Below are positions 52,353 to 62,377 of a stretch of 64,000 bases of DNA, in pieces; within the stretch, counting starts at the first letter, position 1, and each line of letters begins with the position of its first letter. The notes below the pieces were generated by a model. It saw nothing but the letters and a program-made list of their open reading frames with translations. It searched no databases and was not told the origin of the DNA. A program made the position numbers and the translations under genes. The DNA comes from Pectinophora gossypiella (lineage: Eukaryota; Arthropoda; Insecta; Lepidoptera; Gelechiidae), in the NCBI RefSeq assembly GCF_024362695.1, contig NC_065431.1, forward strand, positions 2,424,624-2,488,623. Reading direction: 5' to 3'.

Positions 52353-52562
52353 GGGTGTATGTGACATCGTAACGAATGATTCTGCTCATTATTCTGAGTC
52401 AATATCAAGTGGAATGTTCCATCGCAAAAGTATAGAATTGAAAATAATATACTTAATAAAATAAAACATGAATTTTCCGACCGGAAATTCCACTTGATAT
52501 TAACTCAGAATCATAGGTCTGAATCATCCCCTTCAGTATTCGTTACGATGTCACTTAAACCC
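52353..52562. mobile_element. M2 element, complete
   Basis: Inverted ends gggtgtatgtgacatcg and cgatgtcacttaaaccc, arms about 75 bases. Flanked by tgtatg (52347-52352, 52563-52568). No coding capacity. Confidence 0.85.
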
Positions 52563-52568
52563 TGTATG

Positions 52569-52843
52569 TACCTTTAAATAAATTAAAAAATGTGAGAAAA
52601 ACCCAAGACCTTTAACTGCGGTTAAAAACGACCAACGTCCAACAAAGCCATGGTCACTCCTTAGCGGTATTATAATATTATATCTAATGCTAGTAAAATT
52701 TGCATTTTATTATATCAAAAAAGTTGTTTTGTTCTTACTTGTGACAATTTATTGAACACGGAAACATTCAAATGGTCTATTTTACTTAAGTTACATTAAG
52801 GTTAAGTATATTATTCATTGTTATATTGTAAGTGTAACCATAA
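52569..52843. other. Unassigned spacer
   Basis: No recognised feature. Confidence 0.4.
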
Positions 52844-53028
52844 CTTCTTTTTTATACGTGACTTATTGATGTCATTAACTACTTGGCCGGACAAATGGGG
52901 AGCGCTAAAAGCTCTCACCCGGTACAACGTTTCAGACAACAGGCCTGAGGGTGCCCAGTTGGGCGCGAACCTCGGCTCAGGGCGTCGTCTAAGAGGATAA
53001 TATTTGAACGAATTAATCGACCCTGTAG
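52844..53028 (-). mobile_element. P retroposon 3' half
   Basis: ctacttggccggacaaatg to gaacgaattaatcgaccct. Confidence 0.8.
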
Positions 53029-53059
53029 GTATTCCCTGTGTCCGGCGGTTGTTTAGTGT

Positions 53060-53166
53060 ACCCGCATTGGAGCAGCGTGGTGGAGTATGCTCCATACCCA
53101 CTCCGGTTGATTAAGGGGAGGCCTGTGCCCAGCAGTGGGACGTATATATAGGCTGTTTATGTTATG
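53060..53166 (+). mobile_element. S2 SINE tail
   Basis: cccgcattggagcagcgtgg to tataggctgtttatgtta. Confidence 0.85.
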
Positions 53167-53313
53167 TATTCGGCTAATTTTCTCTTCGCGGGTTGGAAGG
53201 TCAGACAGGCAGTCGCTTCTGTAAAAAACCGGACCTGCCAAATCTTCAGGTTAGGTAAGCGGACCCATGAGAAATAGGATAATGCTAGGTGATGATGATG
53301 ATGATTAAACAAT
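53167..53313 (+). mobile_element. S4 SINE tail
   Basis: ttctcttcgcgggttggaag to a GATGAT run. Confidence 0.85.
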
Positions 53314-53602
53314 AATATACCTGATGACTTCATTTTTGTATTTGCACAAACAATAATTACAAAGTAACAGTTCATAGTTCTAACATCATAATAATTATAT
53401 GGTACAGCGTTTTTTATTTTATTTTTACAATTAAAGAAAAAAAGAAGCTGATAGTAATCTAAGAAATAATCGAAATAATTGTATGGTTTTAACGGTTTCT
53501 TACAATTTTATAGTTTTCATAAAAAAATAATAATAGTAACCTATTCTCTGAACCGGCTCGTGTTTGAAACGATTGATGAAATTTTGTTGAAGCAACATAT
53601 TA

Positions 53603-53836
53603 TTTTACTTGACTTATTGTAAATTTGCTGCAAATGGCATTCACTACTTGACCGGACAAATGAAGAGGCTCTCCCCGGTACAAAATTTTGAGGGTGCCCG
53701 GGCGCGGACGTCAGATCAGGGCGTTGAGATGATTGGATTTGAAAGAATTAATCGACCGGGCAACCCTAGTGGGTCGACAGCGATAAGCGCTGAATAAGGG
53801 AAATTTCGACCACGCCGGCGGGGTCGGTGTCAGGGT
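53603..53836 (-). mobile_element. P retroposon, decayed
   Basis: ttgacttattgtaaatttgc to ccacgccggcggggtcgg with several deletions. Confidence 0.75.
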
Positions 53837-53997
53837 TCGTTCTCATGAAACCCTACCATTAAAACTATAGAAGTTTCATACAAACTGTGCCCCCTTTTAT
53901 CCCCTTAGGGGTTGAATTACGCAAAATCCCGTCTTAGTGAGCACTTACGTCTTAAAAGGAACCCCCATGCAAAATTTGAGACTCCTGCCATTGATAC
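53837..53997 (+). mobile_element. HL2 repeat
   Basis: ctaccattaaaactatagaa and cttagtgagcacttacgtct as in 44688-44892. Confidence 0.55.
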
Positions 53998-54084
53998 TCC
54001 TATTCCCAGTAATCTTACCGAGTAGACTTACCAGTTGAACTACTGGGAATTTCCTTCCCAATAGACTTACTGGTAAGACCAAGT

Positions 54085-54210
54085 TACAGATTCCGATGTG
54101 GTAGTAGTTTTACAGCTAGTTACATAATATGTAATTTAATTTTTGACGTTCAAAAAGCGCTGACTATGTAAGCTAATTTTGAAAAATAAATATTTTTGAA
54201 TTTTTTTTTT
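54085..54210 (+). mobile_element. LG LINE 3' tail
   Basis: cagattccgatgtggtagta and gacgttcaaaaagcgctgac, ending in a T-rich tail. Confidence 0.7.
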
Positions 54211-54435
54211 GAACCACTTGGAATTTTGTTCCCAGAAGACTTCCCAGTAAAACAAAAATCTCAATATATCAATCTCAATATGTCGTCGCTAATGTTGGTA
54301 ACTGACGTATCTGAATTTTTTGGCGAATCAGATCTGCACCTTTTACTTTTGTCAATAAGACGAAGAAAAATATATATATTTTTGTTTTATTTATTAATTT
54401 CAAATTATTTTGCTAAAATATTGCAAAAAAATGGT

Positions 54436-54588
54436 TCGCAGTCTTAGCACCGTAGCAGCGCGCGACTCTTTCTCGCCTCGACATACGTCACCCGTCTCTC
54501 TCTCACAGTACTGCACAGAAAGAGACAGATGATCTCTGTCCCGACGAGAAAGAATCGCGTGCTAAGCCCGCTAAGATTTCGTGACGAG
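54436..54588. repeat. Long imperfect inverted repeat
   Basis: Left gcgcgactctttctcgcctc pairs with right cgacgagaaagaatcgcg; cttagcac and gtgctaag lie just outside. It could be a small foldback element. No duplication found. Confidence 0.65.
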
Positions 54589-54664
54589 TGAGTCAGTCAG
54601 CGAACGAAGAATCTTTTCCTTTTTTGTATGTATAGAAGTAAGAACAAGTGGAATTTTCCTTCAC

Positions 54665-54698
54665 AGTAACGTAAATACACCGTAGTATTTACGTTACT
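54665..54698. repeat. Perfect 14-base hairpin
   Basis: agtaacgtaaatac pairs with gtatttacgttact around a 6-base loop. Confidence 0.9.
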
Positions 54699-54844
54699 TA
54701 CGGTGGTTAACGTGTAATGTCCGGTGTTAAACGTAAATTTCCGTAATTTGCGCAATTCACGTTTTGAAAAGCAAACGAAGTGGCATTTTCTCGTAATTTA
54801 CTGAAAACTACTCGTTTACCTTTATCACAATATTACACAGTTAA

Positions 54845-55026
54845 CAGCCTCTGTGGTCTAGTGGTTAGAGCATTGGGCTCACGATCTGGAGGTCCAGGTT
54901 CGATTTCCGATGCGGCACTGACGGAAATTACTTTTTTAAACTGTCTTTGTTTGTGCAGGCGGCATCACCTGATTGTTCGAAAAAGTAAGCCGATTCTTTG
55001 CTTCGGAACGCACGGCGAGCCGTCTG
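54845..55026 (+). mobile_element. S2 SINE 5' half
   Basis: Head cctctgtggtctagtggtta and body, decayed at the core. Confidence 0.8.
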
Positions 55027-55690
55027 CTACATGGGACTTAAACATAGCGACAGGTAAGAATCATTTACCTAGTTCACAAACTACTTTTTTCGCAGGCAAT
55101 TTTTATATATTTTATATCTTTTGTACTGAAAAATAAAAAATATTTTATTATAGCTAGCGAGGAGTGGTTGTGTATACTATACTGCCTACCCCTACGGGGA
55201 TACAGGCGTGATGCCTATATTGATGCCTTGTCATCAACAAAAAACAATTTAAAAAAAATCGTCTTTATTAAAACAAAAAAAAAACAAACGCAATTCCTAC
55301 AACACCAACCTTTAAAAGATTGATAAAAACGTTAAGTAATTTTAGTTTTAGCTTAAAATTACCTCCTTTTTTATACGTCACGTGAATTGACTAAGATTAA
55401 AATCAACTCGCTAAAATTGATAGAGGTCGTAAAAACATTTAAAACTTGGAGCGTATCGTCATTAACCAGATTATACTCTAACTATAAATATATACTAATA
55501 CCCTATATAACTCATGGCGGCTGAAATTTGGACGGGAAAATCGTCAAATGTTACTTGTTAAACGATATGGCGGATTTAGGTGGGCAAATCATGAAATGCC
55601 GGGACATCATGATGCGCCCGGGCAGATCTCGATCTTCTTACAACATGTGTAAACTTACGCCAACAAAGAAAACATAAGCATTTTTTTCTT
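55027..55690. other. Low-repeat stretch
   Basis: No gene or named repeat recognised. Confidence 0.4.
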
Positions 55691-55808
55691 TTTTACGTGG
55701 CTTATTGTAGATTTGCTGCAAATGCCACCACTTACTTGGCTCCCCATTTGCCCGGCCAAGTAGTTAATTCCATTTGCGACAAATCTACAAAAGGTTACGT
55801 CAAAAAAA
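55691..55808. repeat. P 3' ends in inverted pair
   Basis: Left half is the minus-strand P end (ttattgtagatttgctgc); right half the plus-strand end (gccaagtagttaattcca, caaatctacaaaagg). T-run and A-run bound the two sides, giving a near palindrome of about 118 bases. Confidence 0.85.
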
Positions 55809-55986
55809 TTGCATCAAACATTATCAAAATGTAAAGAAATAAAACAAAGCATGATTCAAACTTGCTCTAAGGATCCCGAACCGAATGAAAAAAATATACA
55901 ACAAAAAATATAATTGCGGTGTTGTACGGAACCCTTGGTTAGCGAGTCCGAACAAAAAAAATAAAAAAAATAAAAATGTACTTACG

Positions 55987-56010
55987 GTGATAGCTGATCA
56001 TCTTCATTGC
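55987..56010 (-). other. Possible short exon or first exon
   Basis: On the minus strand ATCACC is followed by a strong donor GTAAGTAC (intron from 55986). Three in-frame ATGs precede it. With an acceptor at the preceding CAG it is 24 bases and would keep the frame of the 61255-61301 exon. Weak. Confidence 0.2.
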
Positions 56011-56408
56011 TGACTTCATTGACTTATTTAAAAAAGCACTTATTACTATTTAAAACCACCTAATTTATAATATATTTATCAATAAAATACGTAATTATAA
56101 AATTTTATTATTATTATAAACTATTATGTATTAATAATAATCGTAATATGAATAATATGTAAAATAATATATTGAAAAATGTAATAATTAATTATTTAAA
56201 ATTATTCGTTATAAAAATATGATATTATGAAAATACATTAAAATATCAATATTTAGATTTTATTAATTCTCTCTGCGGTACTTGGCGTTAAGTAATGATT
56301 TTTATTATTTAAGTATTTATTTTTATTGTCAATGTTATTATGTTCTTAACACTGCCTATAGGAGACCTGAAACAAAGAAAAAAAAATATTAACATTAAAT
56401 CGAACAGT
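56011..56408. other. Very AT-rich spacer
   Basis: No recognised feature. Confidence 0.4.
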
Positions 56409-56411
56409 TTT

Positions 56412-56472
56412 TAGTGGTTAGAGTGTTGGGCTCACAAACTGGAGGTCAGGGTACGATCCCCGATGGGGACAT
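56412..56472 (+). mobile_element. S2 SINE head
   Basis: agtggttagagtgttgggct and box B-like gggtacgatcccc. Confidence 0.7.
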
Positions 56473-56552
56473 CACATGAAAACTTATAAACCGATTTTGA
56501 TAAAATTTAGGGTGAATGATACCTACTTAATCCAATTACAAATTATTATCAC

Positions 56553-56758
56553 AAGGACGTACATTGACCAAATTGGAGATTGCCTTAGAAAAAGTCCAGT
56601 ACGATCTACTCTGAACCGGCATGCTTCTATGAAACGATTGATGAATGTGAAGGAAGCAAGATAAGTGTGTCAGGATCGAAGCAAACGGGATTCCATAGTC
56701 TCTGATTATCCTATGCTATCCCAGTGGGAAATAGGCGTGAGTTTATGTATGTATGTAT
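56553..56758 (+). mobile_element. RT-H LINE 3' end
   Basis: Reads IDQIGDCLRKSPVRSTLNRH, then MKRLMNVKEAR and a stop; tail is a TATG repeat. Same region as 50221-50541 with a premature stop. Confidence 0.75.
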
Positions 56759-56759
56759 G

Positions 56760-57077
56760 ATGAACAGATGGTATTATAAATTTGTTACCTGCTGTTTGCA
56801 AGTTTCTGTTACAAATTCCACTTATTATAACCAAAAATAATATTATCTTTCAAACGCAAATTTAATAACCATTTAATACAATACAAACTTTAATTAAGTA
56901 TAAAACTTTAATATTATTATCACAAGCACTTATTATGGCCAGGCTTAAAACACTTCTACTGGCGTTTTTGTTTGTCAAGTAAAGAAATAAAAAAAATGAA
57001 ACTACCCTCATTTTTCGACAATAAAAATAATTGAATCGTTTTATATTCCGAACGTTTACTTAGAAATAGAGTAATAT
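56760..57077. other. AT-rich spacer
   Basis: No recognised feature. Confidence 0.4.
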
Positions 57078-57250
57078 TAATCCCACTGGTGGGTACCAGC
57101 CTTTCCTAATCCATATGAGCGTTGGAATACTCCACCACGCTGCTCCACCGTGGTTCGGTGAAAACCTATCCAAACGTCATTGGTGGAAAACCATCCAGTA
57201 CCGAGAATCGAACCCAGTATTCCTGGTTTCGTGGTCATTCCAATGAGGTT
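57078..57250 (-). mobile_element. S2-related SINE, divergent
   Basis: atactccaccacgctgctcc and the complement of a tRNA-like box B (gagaatcgaacccagta). Confidence 0.55.
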
Positions 57251-57370
57251 TAATAAAATAAATTTTCATAGTGATTTAAACTTAAAAGGCTGTTTGGTTT
57301 TATTACTTCAGCGCCTGATGTTTTTAAAATACTAATTAAATCTATGTGGTCCATTGCTAAGTACTAAATA

Positions 57371-57630
57371 GAATCCCGGTGGGGACATATCACAAAAATC
57401 ACTTTGTGATCCCTAGTTTGGTTAGGACATTACAGGCTGATCCAGGTGATTGTCCGAAAGTAAGACGATCCATGCTTCGGAAGGTATGTTACGTCCCGGT
57501 TACTTACTGATGTGATGTACAAAGTCGTTACATGAGCCATGTCAGGGGCCTTTCGCGGCCTAATAATAACCCTGACACCAGGGTTGATGGGGATGGTAAT
57601 CCACCTCACAACCCACACGATAGAAGATGA
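57371..57630 (+). mobile_element. S1 SINE without head
   Basis: aatcccggtggggacatatc through the core to cacacgatagaagatg. Confidence 0.85.
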
Positions 57631-57674
57631 AGAATACATACACACAATAACAATCCTTAAGGGGTGGACATAGC

Positions 57675-57803
57675 CTTGCGAAGCACGGAGGAGCTCGAGA
57701 TGAAAACTTTTTTTTGTGGTCACCCATCCTATGACCGGCCTTTGCGAAGGTTGCTTAACTTCAACAATCGCAGACCGAGCGCGTTTACCGCTGCGCCACC
57801 GAG
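57675..57803 (-). mobile_element. S3 SINE 5' half
   Basis: Complement carries box A, aagttaagcaac and ggatgggtgacc, and is cut at the core. Confidence 0.9.
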
Positions 57804-58096
57804 TATAACAAGTAATTAATAGAAAACTCGTGTAATAAACTAATGTATAAAATAGCAAAACGGTGATAAGGCGACCCGACCCCTATAATATACTTAAATT
57901 ATGACAGAAAAAAACATATTTTTATGTTGTTAATTATCATCGCTACTAATTGCGCAAGCATCATAAATTAATACGCACAGTTAAGATGAATGAAACCCAT
58001 ATTTTATTTAAGTATATTACGAAGAACTTTAAAATATGTTTTCGTTGAGGGATAAAAAGGAACAACGACATTGAAGCAATATATAGGTCGTTTAAA

Positions 58097-58328
58097 TCCA
58101 GCGCAGGCCTAAACTGGTTGTCGAATTTATTTTCGAATTCATGTTTGGGTCGTAAATAATTATCACGTGCTCAGCGGTGACGGAAAACATCGTGAGGAAA
58201 CCCACATTCCCGAGAAATGCATTTTCGAAGGTATGTGACCTAACCTGTATTGGGCTGGTTAAAACCCGGACCTGTCAAATCTTCAGGTTAGGTAAGCGGA
58301 CCCTGTGAAAAACGGGATAATGATAGGA
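58097..58328 (+). mobile_element. S4 SINE without head
   Basis: cgcaggcctaaactggttg to aaaacgggataatgatagg, with a deletion near 58260. Confidence 0.8.
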
Positions 58329-58390
58329 ACAATGATGACTATTTTTGACTTTGCACAATGACTTTTATATGCGCATATTTTTATTAGGTC

Positions 58391-58497
58391 AACATAAACA
58401 GCCTGTAGTCCCACTGCTGGGCACAGCCCTCCTCTCAATCAACCGGAGGGGGTTTATAGCATACTCCACCAGACTGCTCCACTGCGGGTTGGTGTTT
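58391..58497 (-). mobile_element. S2 SINE tail
   Basis: aacataaacagcctgtagtc to gctccactgcgggttggtg. Confidence 0.8.
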
Positions 58498-58803
58498 GGC
58501 TTAGACATAATGACTGAATAAGCACAGTACAGTCACTCCTTCTGTGGTCCAGTGATTGAGCTTTAGGCTCTGTTGGCAACCCCAACATTAAATATATATT
58601 TTTATTACTATGACAACATTTGTCTCGTCACTTCCTTTTTTTTGACGTGACTTATTGTAGACTAGCGACCCGCCCGGGCTTCGCTCGGGTGCAATGCTGA
58701 GGAAAAAATGAAATTATTTACGACATCACATTAAACTAACAGTATTTAATGTGATGTACACAAAAATAACAGTATTACTTCACTATATGTATATAAATAT
58801 GTA

Positions 58804-58960
58804 TCCGTGCTTCGGAGGGCACGTTAAGCCGTTGGTCCCGGCTATTAGCCGTAAAAACACCTCCACCAACCCGCAGTGGAGCAGCGTGGTGGAGTATGCT
58901 CCATACCCTCTCCGGTTGATTGAGAGGAGGCCTGTGCCCAGCAGTGGGACGTATATTTTG
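58804..58960 (+). mobile_element. S2 SINE 3' half nested in HL
   Basis: Core, ccaccaacccgcagtggagc, tail cagtgggacgtatat. Confidence 0.85.
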
Positions 58961-59244
58961 TTCGTGTACGCGGTGGCGTCCGGAAGTCGGGTCGCACCTT
59001 TCCCTCAAAAATGTGCGAAGGGAGCGATGGCTGGCTTTCGCGTCAACTCGTGATCGGGTGCTGCGTATGTGGACAGGCCTGCTTCTGCCAGGGAGCTCAT
59101 AAAACACTGTTTCTGTGATAAAGTCACATAAACTCTTTATGTTTCACTTTCCTTCCACCGACTGTAATTGGAATACCATTGTATTTAAGTCTATAAATTA
59201 TGTAATACAAACTGGATTAAAAGAAAAGAAAGGAAAACATGAAA

Positions 59245-59437
59245 CAGTAGGACTAGGGCCCTGTGCTGGGAGGTTTTCTGGCCACGTCTTTCCCTCAGCG
59301 TTACAGATTCCGATGTGGTAGTAGTTTTTACAGCTAGTTACATAATAATGTAATTTAATTATGTTTGACGTTCAAAAAGCGCTAACTTTGTAAGCCAATT
59401 TTGAAAAATAAATATTTTTGAATTTTGAATTTTTGAA
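59245..59437 (+). mobile_element. LG LINE 3' tail nested in HL
   Basis: tagggccctgtgctgggagg, gattccgatgtggtagtagt, gacgttcaaaaagcgctaac and a TTGAATTTT tail. Confidence 0.75.
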
Positions 59438-59812
59438 TATAGGCTATTTATATATAATAATAATGGATGGTATTATACATATAAACCTTCCTCTTGAATC
59501 ACTCTATCTATTAAAAAAACCGCATCAAAATCCGTTGGGTAGTTTTAATGATTTAAGCGTACATAGGGATAGGGACAGAAAAAGCGACTTTGTTTTATAC
59601 TATGTAGTGATTTTCCGCAGATGGCATTAACTACTTGGTCGGATATCTCGTCACTTCCGATTTCCTGGTACTCCATCGAACTACTATATCACACTGTTTG
59701 TACGAATTTAATTTCAGTGAGTTTTGCAAGCTATGAAGGTTTTCATCTCAGCCTTATCCTCAGACAACCAGCCCTTACAGCCACCAGGAACTTGACACCC
59801 CAACCCTAACAG

Positions 59813-59893
59813 GTTCACGATCCGGAGATCCTGGGTTCGGGTATATAATCCCGGTGGGGGCATATCACAAAAATCACTTTGTGATCCATAGTT
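59813..59893 (+). mobile_element. S1 SINE head fragment
   Basis: tcacgatccggagatcctgg and cacaaaaatcactttgtgat. Confidence 0.7.
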
Positions 59894-59928
59894 TACTCTT
59901 TACTCTCTACTTTCTAGTTTACCCTAAC

Positions 59929-60250
59929 AGCCTCCGTGGTCTAGTGGTAAGAGCGTTAGGCTCACGATCTGGAGGTTCGGGTTCGATTCCCGATGGTTGT
60001 CGAAATCACTTTGTGAGACTGTCCTTTGTTTGGTAAGGACTTTTCAGGCTTGAATCACCTGATTGTCCGAAAAAGTAAGTTGATTCCGTGCTTCGGAGGG
60101 CACGTTAAGCCGTTGGTCCCGGCTATTGGCCGTAACAACACCTCCACCAACCCGCAGTGGAGCAGCGTGGTGGAGTATGCTCCATACCCTCTCCGGTTGA
60201 TTGAGAGGAGGCCTGTGCCCAGCAGTGGGACGTATATAGGCTATTTATGT
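59929..60250 (+). mobile_element. S2 SINE, full length, with duplication
   Basis: Best S2 copy: head cctccgtggtctagtggtaa, body, core, ccaaacccg-type block and tail. The 12-base repeat tagtttactctt at 59889-59900 and 60254-60265 brackets it with 28 extra bases on the left. Confidence 0.9.
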
Positions 60251-60261
60251 TTTTAGTTTAC

Positions 60262-60341
60262 TCTTGTCGTCTCCATGCTACTTTTTAGGGAAATATAGGG
60301 CAGTGGTTCCCCTCTCGCCATCCGCCCCTCAGTACTCTTTT
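60262..60341 (-). mobile_element. RT-B LINE fragment
   Basis: ctccatgctactttttaggg and gggcagtggttcccctctcg. Confidence 0.7.
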
Positions 60342-60489
60342 TTGTCTTGTCGAAATTATACCAGCACAAAAAATAAACTAAAAAATAATAAAATGTTAAA
60401 ATGACCCGAGCTTTTGTTAAATTATGTCAGAAAGAGCTGTCAAGAGTTTCCCGAAATTAAAAATTTTACTGGCATTAAGCAACGAAAAA

Positions 60490-60628
60490 TAACATAACAT
60501 AACATAACAAATACTTTATTGCACAAACAGGAAAAAACAAAATACAATACAAAAGAGAAATAGAATTAGTACAATAGGCGGCCTTATTGCTAAGTAGCAA
60601 TCTCTTCCAGGCAACCTTTAAGTATAGG
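60490..60628 (-). mobile_element. LC LINE 3' tail
   Basis: ATAAC repeat, tactttattgcacaaacagg, gcggccttattgctaagtag. Mirrors 33160-33302. Confidence 0.85.
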
Positions 60629-60698
60629 GAAAAAAAAAAGTAAAATGTTGAATTTTTATTTTATTTATATAAGTACATAAAATACATGCATTAACTAT

Positions 60699-60732
60699 CC
60701 TATTTTGCCACCGGGGTAAGCAGTGACTGTTT
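60699..60732 (-). mobile_element. RT-H scrap
   Basis: gccaccggggtaagcagtga only. Confidence 0.4.
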
Positions 60733-60781
60733 AAATACAATAAAAATATTGAATATTATTATTTTATTTTCTATAAAAGCA

Positions 60782-60850
60782 CTGTCAAATCTTCAGGTTA
60801 GGTAAGCGGATCCTGTGAAAAGTGGCATAATGCGAGTGGAGATGATGAAT
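60782..60850 (+). mobile_element. S4 SINE tail
   Basis: ctgtcaaatcttcaggttag to the GATGATGA end. Confidence 0.75.
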
Positions 60851-60935
60851 TTATTTTTTATTTTATATTTGTATACATAAAATAGTTAAAAGTAAATTGT
60901 TAAATTTTCGGTGAAACGTGGGTACTATTTTTTAC

Positions 60936-61050
60936 CGACTTCAAAAAAGGAGGAGGTTCTCAATTCGACCGTATAATTTTTTTTTATTTATTATTGTTCG
61001 CGGATAACTTCGACGTCTATGAACCGATTTTGATCATTCTTTTTTTGTTG
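60936..61050 (+). repeat. Common lepidopteran-type repeat block
   Basis: accgacttcaaaaaaggagg, then ctcaattcgaccgtat and gaaccgattttgatcat. I recognise this wording as frequent in lepidopteran DNA; family not assigned. Confidence 0.4.
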
Positions 61051-61254
61051 TTAGGTATTTATATGCCCTTAAGTAAATTAAAGACAAAAAAAAAAAGGTA
61101 TTTATATTTAAAAAAATATATAATTAATTTCGATGAAACTTGAGTTGCTACTGAATTTATATGCGATGGCTGCGATGACTACCCTTATTGGGAATATATT
61201 TGTGAGCTTAGATTTATTTTTTTATTACAATTTAAATTAAAAAAAAATACTTAC

Positions 61255-61301
61255 GCTCCAAAACTATAATCCTTAAAAGTAACAAAACGAACACCGCTCA
61301 T
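61255..61301 (-). CDS. Candidate first coding exon, unknown gene
   Basis: Minus strand from ATG at 61301: MSGVRFVTFKDYSFG plus two bases (GC), then GTAAGTATT, a near-ideal splice donor (intron from 61254). The 47-base exon has phase 2. The context before ATG (GGGACA) is acceptable. The following intron is T- and A-rich. No protein family is recognised from 15 residues. The next exon would lie at lower coordinates. A 24-base candidate at 55987-56010 would keep the frame but is weak. The real gene could also leave the window's readable part. Confidence 0.45.
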
Positions 61302-61694
61302 TGTCCCTTTATTTTCACTTTAACTCCACAAAGTTTATGATAAGTTAAATAACAAGAAATGATAATTAATATAATAATTATCTCAATTTATCTTAGACGT
61401 AACTATTTCTAGTTATAACACGTTCGCGCGTGGTAAGAAGTTGGTTGACAAAATCAGACTGATAGTTATCAATACTATTGCAAAATAAGTATATAATAAT
61501 ATATATATAATGCTAATAATATGTAAAACGTATAAATAGGCAAAGAATATGTAGGGCAGACACGACAATCGGTTTAAGTTTTGTAGGCGCGTTATCTCGT
61601 GATTAATACTGAATTTTATCAATTGGGATGCTCTAATTTTGCCTAAAAGATACACAAATAATAATATACTGCCATTCATAAATTTTTGCTGGTT
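61302..61694. other. Possible 5' flank of the 61255-61301 exon
   Basis: AT-rich and free of the named repeats. No TATA or initiator can be assigned with confidence. A minus-strand frame over 61413-61748 has no recognisable domain. Confidence 0.3.
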
Positions 61695-61745
61695 AGCACA
61701 GCGCCATCTATGTTTTTCTTTGGGAAAGTAGCCTGGAGAGTCGTT
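61695..61745 (+). repeat. R14 terminal block
   Basis: cagcgccatctatgttttt and agtagcctggagagtc, as at 13950 and 24895. Confidence 0.5.
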
Positions 61746-62035
61746 CATTGCTTAAACTTTTTTTTTGTCTTTTATTTATTGCTTAAACTTGAAATTCCAT
61801 ATTTTTCTGCCGTTTTTACGCTAAATATTAAAACGTGCAAACCTGCGAGCCATCATCATTACTCATCAACACATTCAACATTCAATTTTAAACATAACAA
61901 TTAAAGTAACAAATTATGCTAATTAAATTATCTTTTCATCTAACACGTGTTTGGGGATTTATATTCTAAACTTGTTTATTTGATGGAATTTACATATTTA
62001 AAACGACAAATGGAATCCATTTAAAAAAGATGTTC

Positions 62036-62280
62036 CGGGCCCTATCATACAAGGGTGGATCCAGGGGGGAATCATGGGGGTCATGACCCCCCTTTTTTTT
62101 CTTTTTTTTAACGTTGGGAAATGCGTTACGCATACCACGCCGCCCGGGGACGGGGACGGGGACGGGACGTGGTTATGTGGGACTCCCCGGGTGTCGCCAT
62201 TCCTCCTTGCCGCCGTGTGGCGGGGATACGGGAACGCAATTGCACACAACCGCGTCCCCGCCGGCGGATGCCCTTGATTT
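62036..62280. other. GC-rich patch
   Basis: Abruptly GC- and CpG-rich. 62064-62092 is a foldback (tgggggtcatgaccccc). Near 62146-62170 is a GGGGAC tandem run. Four overlapping frames on both strands are a composition effect. Origin unknown; a transposon end is possible. Confidence 0.6.
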
Positions 62281-62377
62281 CACAAGTATATTTTACAATT
62301 CCTCTACTTTTTTTGATACATGTATTTACAAGTACTTGTGAGTAAGTTGTAACTTGTGAACGTGTAAACTTGTTTTT

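Larger units (their letters stand above)
58662..59613 (+). mobile_element. HL Helitron-like element with internal insertions
   Basis: Starts ctagcgacccgcccgggctt right after GTAGA of P and ends actatgtagtga before TTT, an A/T junction as for Helitrons. HL itself is 58662-58790 and 59448-59613; the rest is S2, an unnamed piece and LG. Confidence 0.65.
58636..59645 (-). mobile_element. P 3' end hosting a nested HL element
   Basis: P at 58636-58661 (T-run, gacgtgacttattgtag) and about 59614-59645 (gcagatggcattaactactt). The 13-base duplication tctcgtcacttcc lies at 58623-58635 and 59646-59658. Confidence 0.9.

Noticed and set aside
52818..53101. Opposed frames of 60 and 96 residues
   Set aside because: They read through P and S2 fragments on opposite strands.
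57430..57858. A 142-residue minus-strand frame
   Set aside because: It spans S1 and S3 SINE copies and has no independent sequence support.
59929..60001. Apparent tRNA gene
   Set aside because: It is the tRNA-like head of S2, followed by the SINE body. The same holds for the heads of S1 and S4 copies.
62074..62345. Three overlapping plus-strand frames in the GC-rich patch
   Set aside because: High GC lowers stop-codon frequency in all frames; no domain or start context favours any.
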